Shown: one piece after another, positions 1 through 8,548 of the stretch
How the letters are laid out: every line of letters starts with the position of its first letter
Position numbering within the stretch: the stretch's first letter is position 1
Assembly (NCBI GenBank): GCA_024409235.1
Contig: JAKSUA010000001.1
Coordinates: forward strand, 124,001 to 188,000
DNA from: Bacteroidales bacterium
GTDB taxonomy: Bacteria > Bacteroidota > Bacteroidia > Bacteroidales > UBA1715
Reading direction: 5' to 3'
DNA: 64,000 nt
The notes under the pieces: model-generated
The model's database searches: none
The model's input: only the letters and a program-made list of their open reading frames with translations
What the model was told of the DNA's origin: nothing
Program-made: the position numbers and the translations under genes

Positions 1-3000
1 GTAATTTTTGAGCCCGTTAAATTTGCGTTGTCGTACCAACCAGCAAACGTGCAACCAGTTTTAGTAACATTTGTTGGCAAAGTAACAGATGTTCCTAATT
101 TGTAATTTTTATTATATGTTACATTAATTGCACCACCATTGGCATCATATGCAATTGTGTATGTTGCCAAAGTCCAGCTTGCTGTAAATGTTTTATCACC
201 GAAATCCGTTGCAGAAATTGAAGCAGCATCTTTACCACCTTTATCTTTCCATGAAACAAATGTATAACCTGTTTTTGTTACATCTGTTGGGAGAACAACA
301 CCCGCACCGTATGTATAAGACGTCACATTGTTTGCATTAATTGTTCCGCCATCCACATTCAGTGTAACTGCATACGAAGCATTTCTCCATTTTGCCCAAT
401 AATTTTTGTTACCTAGATCTGTTTTGCTGATTGTTGTTACAGATCCACCTTCGTAACTTGAATTATCAAACCAACCTACGAATTCATATCCGTTCTTTGT
501 GACATTTGTTGGCAAAGTTGCACCAACTCCGTAAGTATAAGAAGTAACATTACCCGCATTGATTGTTCCACTGTTTGTCTGCAATGTTATTGTATATGTC
601 TTTGCTGACCATTTTGCAGTATATGCAACAGCACCAGTTGTACCCTTTGAAATTTGGGTAACCTTGTTATCATCGGCATCATACCAACCAAGGAATGTAT
701 AACCCACTCTTGTAACATCCGAAGGAAGAATAGTTAAGACATCGTAAGTATATGAAGTTACATTTCCGCTATTGATTTCGCCTTCGTTTGCATCTAATGT
801 AACAGTATAGATATTTGCCTCCCACTTAGCCCAGAATTCTTTATTACCAAATTCAGTAGAAGTAATTTCTTCTATTGGAGTTCCAACCAGATTGGAATTA
901 TTATACCAGCCCAAGAAAGTATAGCCTGTTCGTGTTGGATTTGGCAACGTTACCTCATCTTCGTAGTTATATGTATCATTAGAAATTGAAGTACCACCAT
1001 TGGCATTATATGTGATAGTGTAGTCGATTTGAGACCAACTTGCAGTATATGACTTATCACCAATACTATTGTTTGCAATATTTGTTGCTACGGCATCTGT
1101 ATCGTCATCAATCCATCCAGTAAACGTGAAACCAGTCTTGGTAACATCAGTTGGAAGTATTGCTCCTACACCGTAGGTATAAGAAGAAAGATTTCCACTA
1201 TTGATAGATCCACCATCAGTATCTAATGTAACAGCATAACTATTCACATTCCATTTTGCATAGAAAGTCTTGTTTCCTGTTTCTGTAGCAGTAATTGCAA
1301 AGTATCTATTACCATCCAAACTTGATGTTGTATACCAACCTGCAAACGTATAACCCTCACGAGTAACATTTGTAGGAAGAGATTTTAGAGCACCGTAAAC
1401 ATACTCTGTAACATTTCCACTATTAATAGTGCCGCCATTCGCTTGCAATGTTACAGTATATGTGTTCACTAACCATTTAGCTTCGAATTCCTTGTTTCCA
1501 TAGTCTGTAATTGCAATTGCACGAGTTGCTACACCTCCCAACGCATTTTTAAGCGAGGCACTTGCACCTGCTTCAATCAATGCTGCAAGAAATCTGTCGG
1601 CTGCTTCTCTATCCATTTGTGTCACTAATGTAGATGGTGCAGAATCAACAAGATCTTTTGCTTCTTTTAGTCCTAGTCCCAAATATTCTTTTACCAACTT
1701 GACAACTAGTAGTTTTTGTGCACCAGCAGATTCTAAATACACATCTGTTACACTTGCACCAGCGGCTTCTCCTTCTTTTACCTCGTACCAACCACCAAAA
1801 GTATAACCAGTTCTTGTTACATCTGTTGGAAGCAAGTTATATGTTCCAAATGTGTAACTATCAAAATCACCACCGTTTATTACTCCATTATTTGCATTAA
1901 ATGAAACATCGTATTCTTTTGCTGTCCATTTTGCGTAATATATTTTATCTCCATAGTCACTACCACTAATTTCGGTAAACATATCACCTGTGAAACTAGA
2001 ATTCAAATACCAGCCACCAAATGTGTAACCTGTACGAGTGATTTCTGAGTCATCTGGCAATGTAGCACCTATTCCATAGGTATATTCGTTTATTACATTT
2101 TCGTTTTTACCACCATTCGCTTCTAATACCACATTATAAGTATTAACATTCCATTTTGCCTTATAACATCTATCTCCATAATCTGTAGAAACAAGTGATT
2201 CTACTTCATCATAATTAATATACGACACTGTTGCACCGACAGCCTCCAATTGGGCTTTATAAGCCATTATATCCTCAAGAGAGACATTATCTATAATTGT
2301 TGATGGACTATTTAAAACTAAGTCTCTCGCCTCCACCAAGCTGCATCCATTTATTCCTCTTATTGCCGCAACAGTAGCTGAAAGTGCAGATTCATTATAT
2401 GATTCCAATATTAAATCGCAACCAGTTTTAGGAAGCGCATCAATATCATAATCAATAGAATAAACTGCAGAAGTTTTTGCCAATTCTTTTAAATATTTAT
2501 TCAATGTCGTTGCATCAGCATTGGCGGCAACAACAATTTCAGTTTCAATATTATTAACTAAAGAAAGTATTTTTTCACGCCAATATTCTACCCCATTACC
2601 AGAAGCATTTACAAGTGCTTTTTCTATAAGCAGAGCATTGGAAATATTTCCTGTGATATTCGTAGCTGAAAGAACCAAATCAGCTCGTGGTACTTCGTAC
2701 CAACCTGCAAATGTGTATCCTGTTTTTGTTACATCTGTTGGAAGTGTTCCACTAAAACCGTAGTTATAGGAAGCTATATTACCTCTATTTATTATTCCAC
2801 CATCGGTATTTAGTGTTACCGAGTAATTATTTACCGACCATTTTGCATAATATGTTTTTGGTCCAGTTTCATCAACCGTAATTTCTGCTATTGGGCTACC
2901 GGCATAGTTACTATTGCTATACCAACCACCAAATGTAAAACCTAATTGAGTTACATCCGATGGTAATGTTGCACCTTCAGTTTCTACATAGAATGTTAAG

Positions 3001-6000
3001 TCTTCATCGGCTGTACCACCAATGTAATTCATAGTAACAGGGAAACATTGTAATTTCTGTGCTATTTCAATATATTCTTCACCTAACCATTTAAGATACG
3101 GGTAGTATTTGTATTTGAAACCATCGTCCTTAATTTCTGGCAAACGAGTTCCCCATATATCTGTATCGAAATTAGAACTAGGTAATTCTCCAGAACCAAG
3201 CTCTACCGTAGATTTTGGAGCATAGTTGTTTTTATCGGTTCCTGCAACCTCTTTTGCTCCACTAATATCTTTATTGTAATAGCAATGTGTAGTATAGAAA
3301 GAACCTGAGGCTCCACAAATTGCACCTACAACTCCTTTACCTGTTATTGTACCAATATTAATACAATAAAAGGCATAATCACCACCAGACTCTTCGCCAA
3401 TAATACCTCCAGCAGAACCAGATGAAGGATTATTCACATTTCCATAATTTATACAATCATAAACATAACCTAAAGCCGAAACTTCTCCTACAACACCACC
3501 AGCTGCTGTAGAAGCAGTTATAGAACCATAATTTACCAATTCACGTATCTTAACTCTATTTGAATCATAAATTCCTTTTCCAATGATACCACCCGCAATA
3601 TTTGCAGTTATCATTGCTGTGTTTAAACATCGTTCTATTTGTCCAACACTACTAATACAATATCCTATAATACCTCCGCCTTGTTCACTGGAACTTACAG
3701 ATCCTCCATAATTTCTACAATCTAGTATTCTCACATCTGCACGTGCATAACCACAAAGACCACCAGCAATCTTTGAAGATTGAATTGTACAAGTATCAAT
3801 GGTACACCCACTAATAAGAGTATTAGTAGCATATGCAACTATTGCTCCAACATATTGTGCTCCTGTAAAAGTAGATTTTGCAATGGTAACATTCTTTATA
3901 GTTGCACCATTGGTATAACCCAATATACCATTGTACTTTGCTGTAGTATTTGTCAAGAATGCTATTGTTTTACCTCGTCCAATTAATGTTCCTGTAAAAG
4001 GAGCAAGTTCCGTTCCGATAGGATTCCATGCAACTGAGGAGCCGTCCGATTTTCTTAAATCATTCATAAGCACATAGCGTCCTGTGAGCGCCATATTTGC
4101 CAAATCATCGTATGTATAGATAGGCGTGTAGGTTTGCCAATCAGGAGAGTCGGTAGTTCCAAAGTTATAATAACTTATAGTACAAGGTTGGGCAGTACCA
4201 ACATTCTTTAACGAAACATAGTAACCGCTTCTATCATTTCTAAATTCACCATCGTTACTTATTGTAACTGCACCTGATGATGTCGTGTTTTTCCAATAGT
4301 CAGTAGAAAAACCTGAAAGGTTTGAAATTAATTTTAAATTTTCTTTTGTTTTTACCGTACAACCACTTTGAGCAGCATTATTAACAGCACCTATTCCTTG
4401 TTCAAGATAGTAACAATTAGTGAAAGTCCCTGTAAAAATGTTGCCACATAACGCACCCGTATAAGCCGTTTGACCATTATTGGTAACTACACCTGCATTA
4501 TAACTCGTAGCAACCGTTATCGAACTTGATGTAGAGCCTACGAGACCACCAACAAAACCTTCTGTAGCGGCAACACTTCCCGTATTATATGCATTAACAA
4601 TACTTATTGAAGTTGACTTTCCAATAAGCCCACCAATATAATCGGTACCAGAAATCGGACCTGCATTGTAACACTGCTCTACTGATGTTTTATAGTCTGT
4701 TAATCCAATTATACCACCAACATTTGTAACGCTTTCGACCCTGCCCGTATTATAGTTTCCCGTTAACGCATTAGCTAAAGTACCCTGAATATGTCCAACT
4801 ATACCTCCTGCATTCGATACATTAGCAGAAACCGTTCCCGTATTATTGCAATTGGTTACACCACAATAACCTTCACCAACAATTCCACCAACACTACTAG
4901 AACCAATAATAGTACCAGTATTACTACAATTTACGACTATACCTTTTGAAGCATCAGCATAGCCCACTATACCACCGACTTGTGAACCATTACTTTCTAC
5001 TATACCTAAATTCTCACAACCATCTATAGTGCCATTACGAAAATATCCTCCCACTATACCACCAGCACTACTTGCTGACGCATAGATATGTGCTTCAACA
5101 GAACAATTTCGTATCGTTGCATTTAGTGGACAATAACCTGTAATAGCTGCGACATCTGCCTGTGCTTCAAAATAACTGTCTCGTATTTTTAAATCCTTAA
5201 CAATAGCACCCGTTCCTAAACCTGCAAAAAGACCTACATAGTATGTTGCCTTACAGTATATTCCCGAAATCGTATGGTTATTTCCATCAAAAACACCTAA
5301 ATAATAAGCACTTGAGCCGTAATTTAACGCAGGAATGGTTTTCAATCCTACAGTTTCATAATCTGCACGCAAGCGACCGTTTGCATCCAATACTCGTTCG
5401 TTAAGAGTAAGATTGTTCATCAATCTCGCATTGACAAAATTTAGTCCACCATTACTTACTGAATTTCTAAATGTTTCTAAATCAGTAACAGTATTTATCA
5501 GATAATATCCATCTGTCACAGGAAGAGAATAGGTAAATCCAAATTTAATATTTGGGCGGGTAGTACTTGTTGCTGCATAAGTAACATCTGATGAAATGTC
5601 AGCATACGACACATTGCTATCACTTCTACGATATAAACTCATGTAACTTGAACAATCTGTATAGTTGTACTTTAAAACTGAATTATACGTTGCACCAGTT
5701 GGTACTGCACGAGTAACAGCAACAACTAAATTATCCGAGCCATTATACACGAATGGCGTAGCCAATTTAATACTTTCCCATCCTGTTTTTGAACCTAATG
5801 TTATTGTACCGCTGTACACCTCCGTTAACTCATCTTCCGACAAGGCATCTGCTACAGACGAAAAACTACTCTTGGATGTATGTGCCATATAAATCTTTAC
5901 CGATTGATTTGTCATAGACGAACTTGCAGCCACCTCATAGGCAATAGAAGTAATCTTTGCCGCAACGCCAATTTCACTTGCGGTATAAATAGACTGTGTC

Positions 6001-6143
6001 GTTGCATATTTCCAGTTATTGTTATATGGGAGAGTAACAGCTCTTGTTGTCCCTGTTCCTACTATAACTTCACCACTAAATCCTTGAACTACACTCAACA
6101 CACACAATGCTGTTACAACGAATTTTTGTATAAATCTTTTCAT
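1..6143 (-). CDS. giant secreted repeat surface protein, N-terminal 2047 residues (3' end outside window)
   Basis: Open from an ATG at 6143 to the left edge with no stop, so the C-terminus is unseen. The N-terminus is a signal peptide (MKRFIQKF, then a hydrophobic stretch ending near GFSG). Residues about 23-215 look like a beta-rich domain (YATTQSIYTASEIG). Residues about 215-1015 hold many GLUG-type repeats (GGIVG, GGLIG, GGIIG with Cys/Asn-rich turns) in two blocks. From about residue 1030 there are at least eleven InlB/Flg_new-type repeats (GYTF-GW-Y ... AKW). Three L7/L12-CTD-like segments lie inside repeats 2 and 4. GLUG and Flg_new repeats are known from bacterial adhesins and surface proteins. 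The role here is probably adhesive or structural. A type IX sorting domain beyond the window edge is expected but not seen. Confidence 0.9.
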   Translation of the reverse strand, partial: MKRFIQKFVVTALCVLSVVQGFSGEVIVGTGTTRAVTLPYNNNWKYATTQSIYTASEIGVAAKITSIAYEVAASSSMTNQSVKIYMAHTSKSSFSSVADALSEDELTEVYSGTITLGSKTGWESIKLATPFVYNGSDNLVVAVTRAVPTGATYNSVLKYNYTDCSSYMSLYRRSDSNVSYADISSDVTYAATSTTRPNIKFGFTYSLPVTDGYYLINTVTDLETFRNSVSNGGLNFVNARLMNNLTLNERVLDANGRLRADYETVGLKTIPALNYGSSAYYLGVFDGNNHTISGIYCKATYYVGLFAGLGTGAIVKDLKIRDSYFEAQADVAAITGYCPLNATIRNCSVEAHIYASASSAGGIVGGYFRNGTIDGCENLGIVESNGSQVGGIVGYADASKGIVVNCSNTGTIIGSSSVGGIVGEGYCGVTNCNNTGTVSANVSNAGGIVGHIQGTLANALTGNYNTGRVESVTNVGGIIGLTDYKTSVEQCYNAGPISGTDYIGGLIGKSTSISIVNAYNTGSVAATEGFVGGLVGSTSSSITVATSYNAGVVTNNGQTAYTGALCGNIFTGTFTNCYYLEQGIGAVNNAAQSGCTVKTKENLKLISNLSGFSTDYWKNTTSSGAVTISNDGEFRNDRSGYYVSLKNVGTAQPCTISYYNFGTTDSPDWQTYTPIYTYDDLANMALTGRYVLMNDLRKSDGSSVAWNPIGTELAPFTGTLIGRGKTIAFLTNTTAKYNGILGYTNGATIKNVTIAKSTFTGAQYVGAIVAYATNTLISGCTIDTCTIQSSKIAGGLCGYARADVRILDCRNYGGSVSSSEQGGGIIGYCISSVGQIERCLNTAMITANIAGGIIGKGIYDSNRVKIRELVNYGSITASTAAGGVVGEVSALGYVYDCINYGNVNNPSSGSAGGIIGEESGGDYAFYCINIGTITGKGVVGAICGASGSFYTTHCYYNKDISGAKEVAGTDKNNYAPKSTVELGSGELPSSNFDTDIWGTRLPEIKDDGFKYKYYPYLKWLGEEYIEIAQKLQCFPVTMNYIGGTADEDLTFYVETEGATLPSDVTQLGFTFGGWYSNSNYAGSPIAEITVDETGPKTYYAKWSVNNYSVTLNTDGGIINRGNIASYNYGFSGTLPTDVTKTGYTFAGWYEVPRADLVLSATNITGNISNALLIEKALVNASGNGVEYWREKILSLVNNIETEIVVAANADATTLNKYLKELAKTSAVYSIDYDIDALPKTGCDLILESYNESALSATVAAIRGINGCSLVEARDLVLNSPSTIIDNVSLEDIMAYKAQLEAVGATVSYINYDEVESLVSTDYGDRCYKAKWNVNTYNVVLEANGGKNENVINEYTYGIGATLPDDSEITRTGYTFGGWYLNSSFTGDMFTEISGSDYGDKIYYAKWTAKEYDVSFNANNGVINGGDFDSYTFGTYNLLPTDVTRTGYTFGGWYEVKEGEAAGASVTDVYLESAGAQKLLVVKLVKEYLGLGLKEAKDLVDSAPSTLVTQMDREAADRFLAALIEAGASASLKNALGGVATRAIAITDYGNKEFEAKWLVNTYTVTLQANGGTINSGNVTEYVYGALKSLPTNVTREGYTFAGWYTTSSLDGNRYFAITATETGNKTFYAKWNVNSYAVTLDTDGGSINSGNLSSYTYGVGAILPTDVTKTGFTFTGWIDDDTDAVATNIANNSIGDKSYTASWSQIDYTITYNANGGTSISNDTYNYEDEVTLPNPTRTGYTFLGWYNNSNLVGTPIEEITSTEFGNKEFWAKWEANIYTVTLDANEGEINSGNVTSYTYDVLTILPSDVTRVGYTFLGWYDADDNKVTQISKGTTGAVAYTAKWSAKTYTITLQTNSGTINAGNVTSYTYGVGATLPTNVTKNGYEFVGWFDNSSYEGGSVTTISKTDLGNKNYWAKWRNASYAVTLNVDGGTINANNVTSYTYGAGVVLPTDVTKTGYTFVSWKDKGGKDAASISATDFGDKTFTASWTLATYTIAYDANGGAINVTYNKNYKLGTSVTLPTNVTKTGCTFAGWYDNANLTGSKI
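1548..1754 (-). other. L7/L12 C-terminal-domain-like segment inside Flg_new repeat 4
   Basis: Residues 1464-1532 of the surface protein. It starts with a strand ending in DVYLESAGAQK, then VVKLVKEY, then GLGLKEAKDLVDSAP, then a helix and a final strand EAGASASLK. This is the order and spacing of the ribosomal L7/L12 C-terminal domain, including the GLGLKEAKDLV motif that contacts translation factors. The frame is continuous with Flg_new sequence on both sides, so it is a domain of the surface protein and not an rplL gene. Confidence 0.8.
2217..2420 (-). other. second L7/L12 C-terminal-domain-like segment, diverged
   Basis: Residues 1242-1309. CDLILES aligns with the first strand, IRGINGCSLVEARDLV with the GLGLKEAKDLV region, NSPST with the SAPST of the 1548-1754 copy, and LEAVGATVSYI with the last helix and strand. 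It directly follows the segment at 2454-2684 in the same enlarged Flg_new repeat. Confidence 0.65.
2454..2684 (-). other. third, most diverged L7/L12-CTD-like segment
   Basis: Residues 1154-1230. It begins with ADLVLSA, followed by a helix (NALLIEKALVNASG), a degenerate VEYWREKILSLVNN region in place of KEAKDLV, and an end LKELAKTSAVYSI matching the final helix-strand. The call rests on its position and order next to the clearer copy at 2217-2420. On its own it would be weak. Confidence 0.42.
3110..5400 (-). repeat. GLUG-type repeat region of the surface protein
   Basis: About 20-residue units with cores such as GGIVG, GGLIG, GGIIG or GGVVG alternate with short segments like NCNNTG, NAYNTGS or DCINYGN. 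They form two blocks separated near 4000-4200 by a non-repetitive stretch (YTYDDLANMALTG). Such units usually stack as a beta-solenoid in secreted adhesins and proteases. The DNA is not repeated closely enough to be a recent tandem duplication. Confidence 0.8.
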
Positions 6144-6266
6144 ATATCAAAATATATTTTAGTCAATATTACAGTAGTTCCAGTTCGTATATATCGCATA
6201 TCAGAATGCAATATGAGCATACCAATGGACCTACTACTCGAAATTGTTGCAAAAATATCATTTTCA

Positions 6267-6293
6267 CAAAAATAGCATTTATCAATTCGCAAA
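6267..6293 (-). promoter_or_regulatory. candidate promoter of the giant surface protein gene
   Basis: On the minus strand a TTTG (6293-6290) is followed after 15 bases by TATTTTTG (6274-6267), matching the Bacteroidota -33 and -7 boxes with slightly short spacing. A second TATTTTTG lies at 6257-6250. Either would give a leader of roughly 100-120 bases before the ATG at 6143. Confidence 0.4.
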
Positions 6294-6358
6294 AAATTAT
6301 CATTCAAATTGATAAATCAATATGTTTTGGGGAATTTTTCCTAATCTCTGTTTGGCAA

Positions 6359-6622
6359 TCAATGCCTATCAATCCAGCACCACAATTTGTACATCAAATA
6401 TCCCCAAACTAGGAATAACACAATATGTACCCACATTGGTATTGTGGTTTGGAAATCTACAGCATTCACAAATTTCTCAAAGTTGGGAATATCGGCATAA
6501 TAATATGCTCCTGCACCAAAGTCAAGATTTTCTTGCAAGCCAAGCCCCTGGCACATAATAAAAATGGAACCTGCAAGAATACAGGTTCCAACTATAATTG
6601 TAATGATTTTGAATATCTTCAC
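6359..6622 (-). CDS. small membrane protein following the yeiH remnant
   Basis: 87 residues from a GTG start that lies one base after the TAG stop of the upstream yeiH fragment (TAGTGTG), so it was probably translationally coupled to it. There are two hydrophobic segments: residues 4-25 (IITIIVGTCILAGSIFIM) and about 62-82 (MWVHIVLFLVWGYLMYKLW). They flank a loop with GAGAYYYADIPNF. I recall similar two-helix proteins beside UPF0324/YeiH genes in Bacteroidales but cannot name a function. With the transporter broken, this gene may be a passenger. Confidence 0.7.
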   Translation of the reverse strand: MKIFKIITIIVGTCILAGSIFIMCQGLGLQENLDFGAGAYYYADIPNFEKFVNAVDFQTTIPMWVHIVLFLVWGYLMYKLWCWIDRH

Positions 6623-6623
6623 A

Positions 6624-7109
6624 CTATTTGTCCAATACAGGAACGTCGAAAATCACACCCGACAATAACAACCAAACAGCCACAAATGTCAAGATAATGT
6701 TGAATGCTTGACCAGCAATGTACAACCACAACACTTTGCCACCTTGCATTTGTTTAATGATTTCGCTGAATTTTGTGTCAAGACCAATGCTTGTAAAAGC
6801 CAACACAAACGCCCAGTTCTTATACTGATCCAAAACCTAATTGATTGCACCAACGGTAGAACTATCAGTCATTGGTAAAACAACGAACGAAGCAACTAAA
6901 GAGGCAATAGAAGTTATCTTTGCTGCAACACCAATTTCACTTGCGGTATAAATAGACTGTGTTGTTGCATAATTATAATTATTATAATATGGGAAAGAAT
7001 TAGCAGATGACGTTCCTTCTCCTACTACAACTTCTCCACTAAATCCTTGAAACGTCGTAAACAGTGCCAACAAAACTGTTGCAACAAAACTTTTCACAGA
7101 TATCTTCAT
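6624..7109 (-). pseudogene. chimera: 5' end of the surface-protein gene fused to the 3' end of a YeiH/UPF0324 transporter gene, amber-interrupted
   Basis: Residues 1-68 (signal peptide MKISVKSF..., then SGEVVVGEG, YATTQSIYTASEIGVAAKITSIA) match the N-terminus of the giant surface protein. From SLVASFVVLP onward the sequence is the C-terminal part of a YeiH-type putative sulfate exporter: FVLAFTSIGLDTKF, then GQAFNIILTFVAVWLL. The frame is the same across the junction. It is broken only by a TAG at 6836-6834, in VGAIN-stop-VLDQY, consistent with CAG to TAG. The remnant has perhaps two transmembrane segments out of the family's ten or so, so it cannot be a working transporter. The likely cause is recombination between the two genes followed by decay. 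Confidence 0.8.
6904..7109 (-). repeat. duplicated 5' end of the surface-protein gene
   Basis: The stretch 6904-6973 matches 5941-6010 with about five mismatches in 70 bases. Similarity continues at lower level to both ATG codons (7109 and 6143). It stops abruptly at the codons for ITSIA, which marks the junction with the yeiH remnant. The two copies are in direct orientation about 0.96 kb apart. Confidence 0.8.
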
Positions 7110-7164
7110 AACAAATATTTTTCTATTTTCTTATTTTAAGGCAGTTACAATGCAATAGAGCCTT

Positions 7165-7213
7165 GTTTCATTTGAAACGACAAAATTAGTTTTTTTTATA
7201 AAAAACTAATTTT
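7165..7213. promoter_or_regulatory. two palindromes upstream of the chimeric pseudogene
   Basis: A palindrome GTTTCATTTGAAAC lies at 7165-7178. An AT-only hairpin follows at 7182-7213, with arms AAAATTAGTTTTT and AAAAACTAATTTT around a short loop. No good TAnnTTTG box is visible for the pseudogene here. These could be an operator and a weak terminator, or chance features of AT-rich DNA. Confidence 0.3.
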
Positions 7214-7323
7214 ATTCACCTTATCCTAATAAAAATGTGGCATCGGCGGCATTCTATAGTTCACATATCTCACTACAGAGATGAACGAACATTTCAATTG
7301 TTTTCGAATATTAAATAAAACAA

Positions 7324-7349
7324 GAAAGCCCGCTAAAAAGCGGGCTTTC
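7324..7349 (-). terminator. rho-independent terminator after the 368-residue secreted protein gene
   Basis: Perfect 11-bp arms GAAAGCCCGCT / AGCGGGCTTTC enclose an AAAA loop. A T-rich run follows on the minus strand. It lies 25 bases past the stop at 7375. Confidence 0.85.
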
Positions 7350-7374
7350 CATAACCAAAAGCATTTAAAATCGA

Positions 7375-8481
7375 CTATTTTATAATCTTTGCACTTCCCT
7401 CTGCAGTTTGAATAAAATAGATTCCCACAGGAAGGTCGTTAATATCTAACTGCTCCTTACCTGATTTCACCTTCTGCCCAATCACGTCAAGAATAACGAT
7501 TTTTCCTTCTGAGTACACAATACCATCTACAATTTCTACAGCTCCATTGTCAGAAATCTTCTCAATTGCAGTGCTTATTGTATTACCAATTTTTATATCC
7601 TTTATATATAAATCAACTTCTTGTTTTGTTGTTGCCTCACAATTTATGTAAAACTCCAAACCAATAATTCTTGTAGAATCAATAAGCAATGGGAAACCAG
7701 GTTCTGTCAAGGTAATACCATTACACCAAGTGTTATTTCCATCAGCAAGAGGTCCTGCTGTTGTTCCATAGAAAAATCCATTGTCAAATTCTTCCTCCAA
7801 CTTGCTATAAGCAGCTTCATTATTTTCATCAGAATAGATAATCACAAATTCCTTCCACATTTTGTCATTTGTTGGGGAATACATATTTACCTTTTCTAAG
7901 TCATCGGTACAGATATACCCAGTTTTTGTAGTTTTACGTCCTTTTATATCCCATAAATCCACACGAAGATTTACCGACGAAACATCACTTTTAACCTGAT
8001 ATTTGAAAGAAACAATACGATTTGCAGGATCAGAAAAATCTACAGAATAACCTTTGGCTGTTCTATGACAACCTGCAGCCCAATCCTCACCAGTAAGAGG
8101 ATTTACCAACTGCCAGTTATCAGCAGCACAATCTTCAGGATATTCCCATTGCATCCAGCTCATACCAAATTTCTCGTAAGATCCGGTTTTATTATAATTT
8201 GCATGAATAACACCATCTTCTGTTGTAATATCATACGTTCCTTCTGGATAAACATTTCCAATCTCCAAATCATCCGGTGTTAAATTTGAAAGAACCTTTA
8301 CATTCGTTGTTTGATCATCAACATCCCACCAACTATCATACAATTCGTAATTATTCTTATAGTTTTTCCAGTAAGATTCAAAAAACGCTGTTTTCTCTTT
8401 AGAATCTTCAGGGATGTTTGTTTGGGCAAACAATGTCATTGTCATACTAATGCCAATAGACAATAAAATTTCTTTTTTCAT
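7375..8481 (-). CDS. secreted protein with type IX sorting domain, function unknown
   Basis: 368 residues with a signal peptide (MKKEILLSIGISMTMTLFAQ). The middle (about 60-300) is rich in Trp, Tyr and Asp (SWMQWEYPED, NWQLVNPLTGEDW, LRVDLWDIKGR) and ends in LYIKDIKIGN. This resembles beta-sandwich carbohydrate-binding modules, but I cannot assign a family. The last 75 residues (GKIVILDVIGQKV ... LPVGIYFIQTAEGSAKIIK) form a type A C-terminal sorting domain, which predicts export by the type IX system. It lies 67 bases downstream of the GH44 gene on the same strand, so a shared role with that enzyme on plant glucans is plausible. Confidence 0.8.
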   Translation of the reverse strand: MKKEILLSIGISMTMTLFAQTNIPEDSKEKTAFFESYWKNYKNNYELYDSWWDVDDQTTNVKVLSNLTPDDLEIGNVYPEGTYDITTEDGVIHANYNKTGSYEKFGMSWMQWEYPEDCAADNWQLVNPLTGEDWAAGCHRTAKGYSVDFSDPANRIVSFKYQVKSDVSSVNLRVDLWDIKGRKTTKTGYICTDDLEKVNMYSPTNDKMWKEFVIIYSDENNEAAYSKLEEEFDNGFFYGTTAGPLADGNNTWCNGITLTEPGFPLLIDSTRIIGLEFYINCEATTKQEVDLYIKDIKIGNTISTAIEKISDNGAVEIVDGIVYSEGKIVILDVIGQKVKSGKEQLDINDLPVGIYFIQTAEGSAKIIK

Positions 8482-8548
8482 AATCTGTCAAAAATTTAAT
8501 TCAACCAACATTCAACAAATATAGAAATATATTAGTGTAATTCAAACA

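Larger units (their letters stand above)
1..2960 (-). repeat. array of InlB/Flg_new (Listeria-Bacteroides) repeats within the surface protein
   Basis: I count eleven units, the last cut by the window edge. Each has the pattern TLPTDVTKTGYTFxGWY ... tttYAKW-xxxY-xVTLxxxGG, about 65-75 residues long. Repeats 2 and 4 are enlarged by extra domains placed right after GWYEV. Repeats 6, 8 and 10 have a shortened middle. The repetition is at protein level with diverged DNA, so this is a coding repeat and not a CRISPR or DNA satellite. Confidence 0.88.

Noticed and set aside
1548..1754. A ribosomal protein L7/L12 gene (rplL).
   Set aside because: The frame is continuous with the surface protein on both sides, with no start, stop, N-terminal dimerisation domain or ribosomal neighbours.
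1..3000. The regular spacing of similar segments looked like a CRISPR or DNA tandem array.
   Set aside because: The repetition is at protein level (Flg_new units), spaced about 200 bases with diverged DNA and no uniform short repeat.
6834..6836. In-frame TAG read as pyrrolysine or another recoded residue.
   Set aside because: The reading frame is already a non-functional chimera, and no recoding signals or pyrrolysine genes are seen. A decay mutation is simpler.
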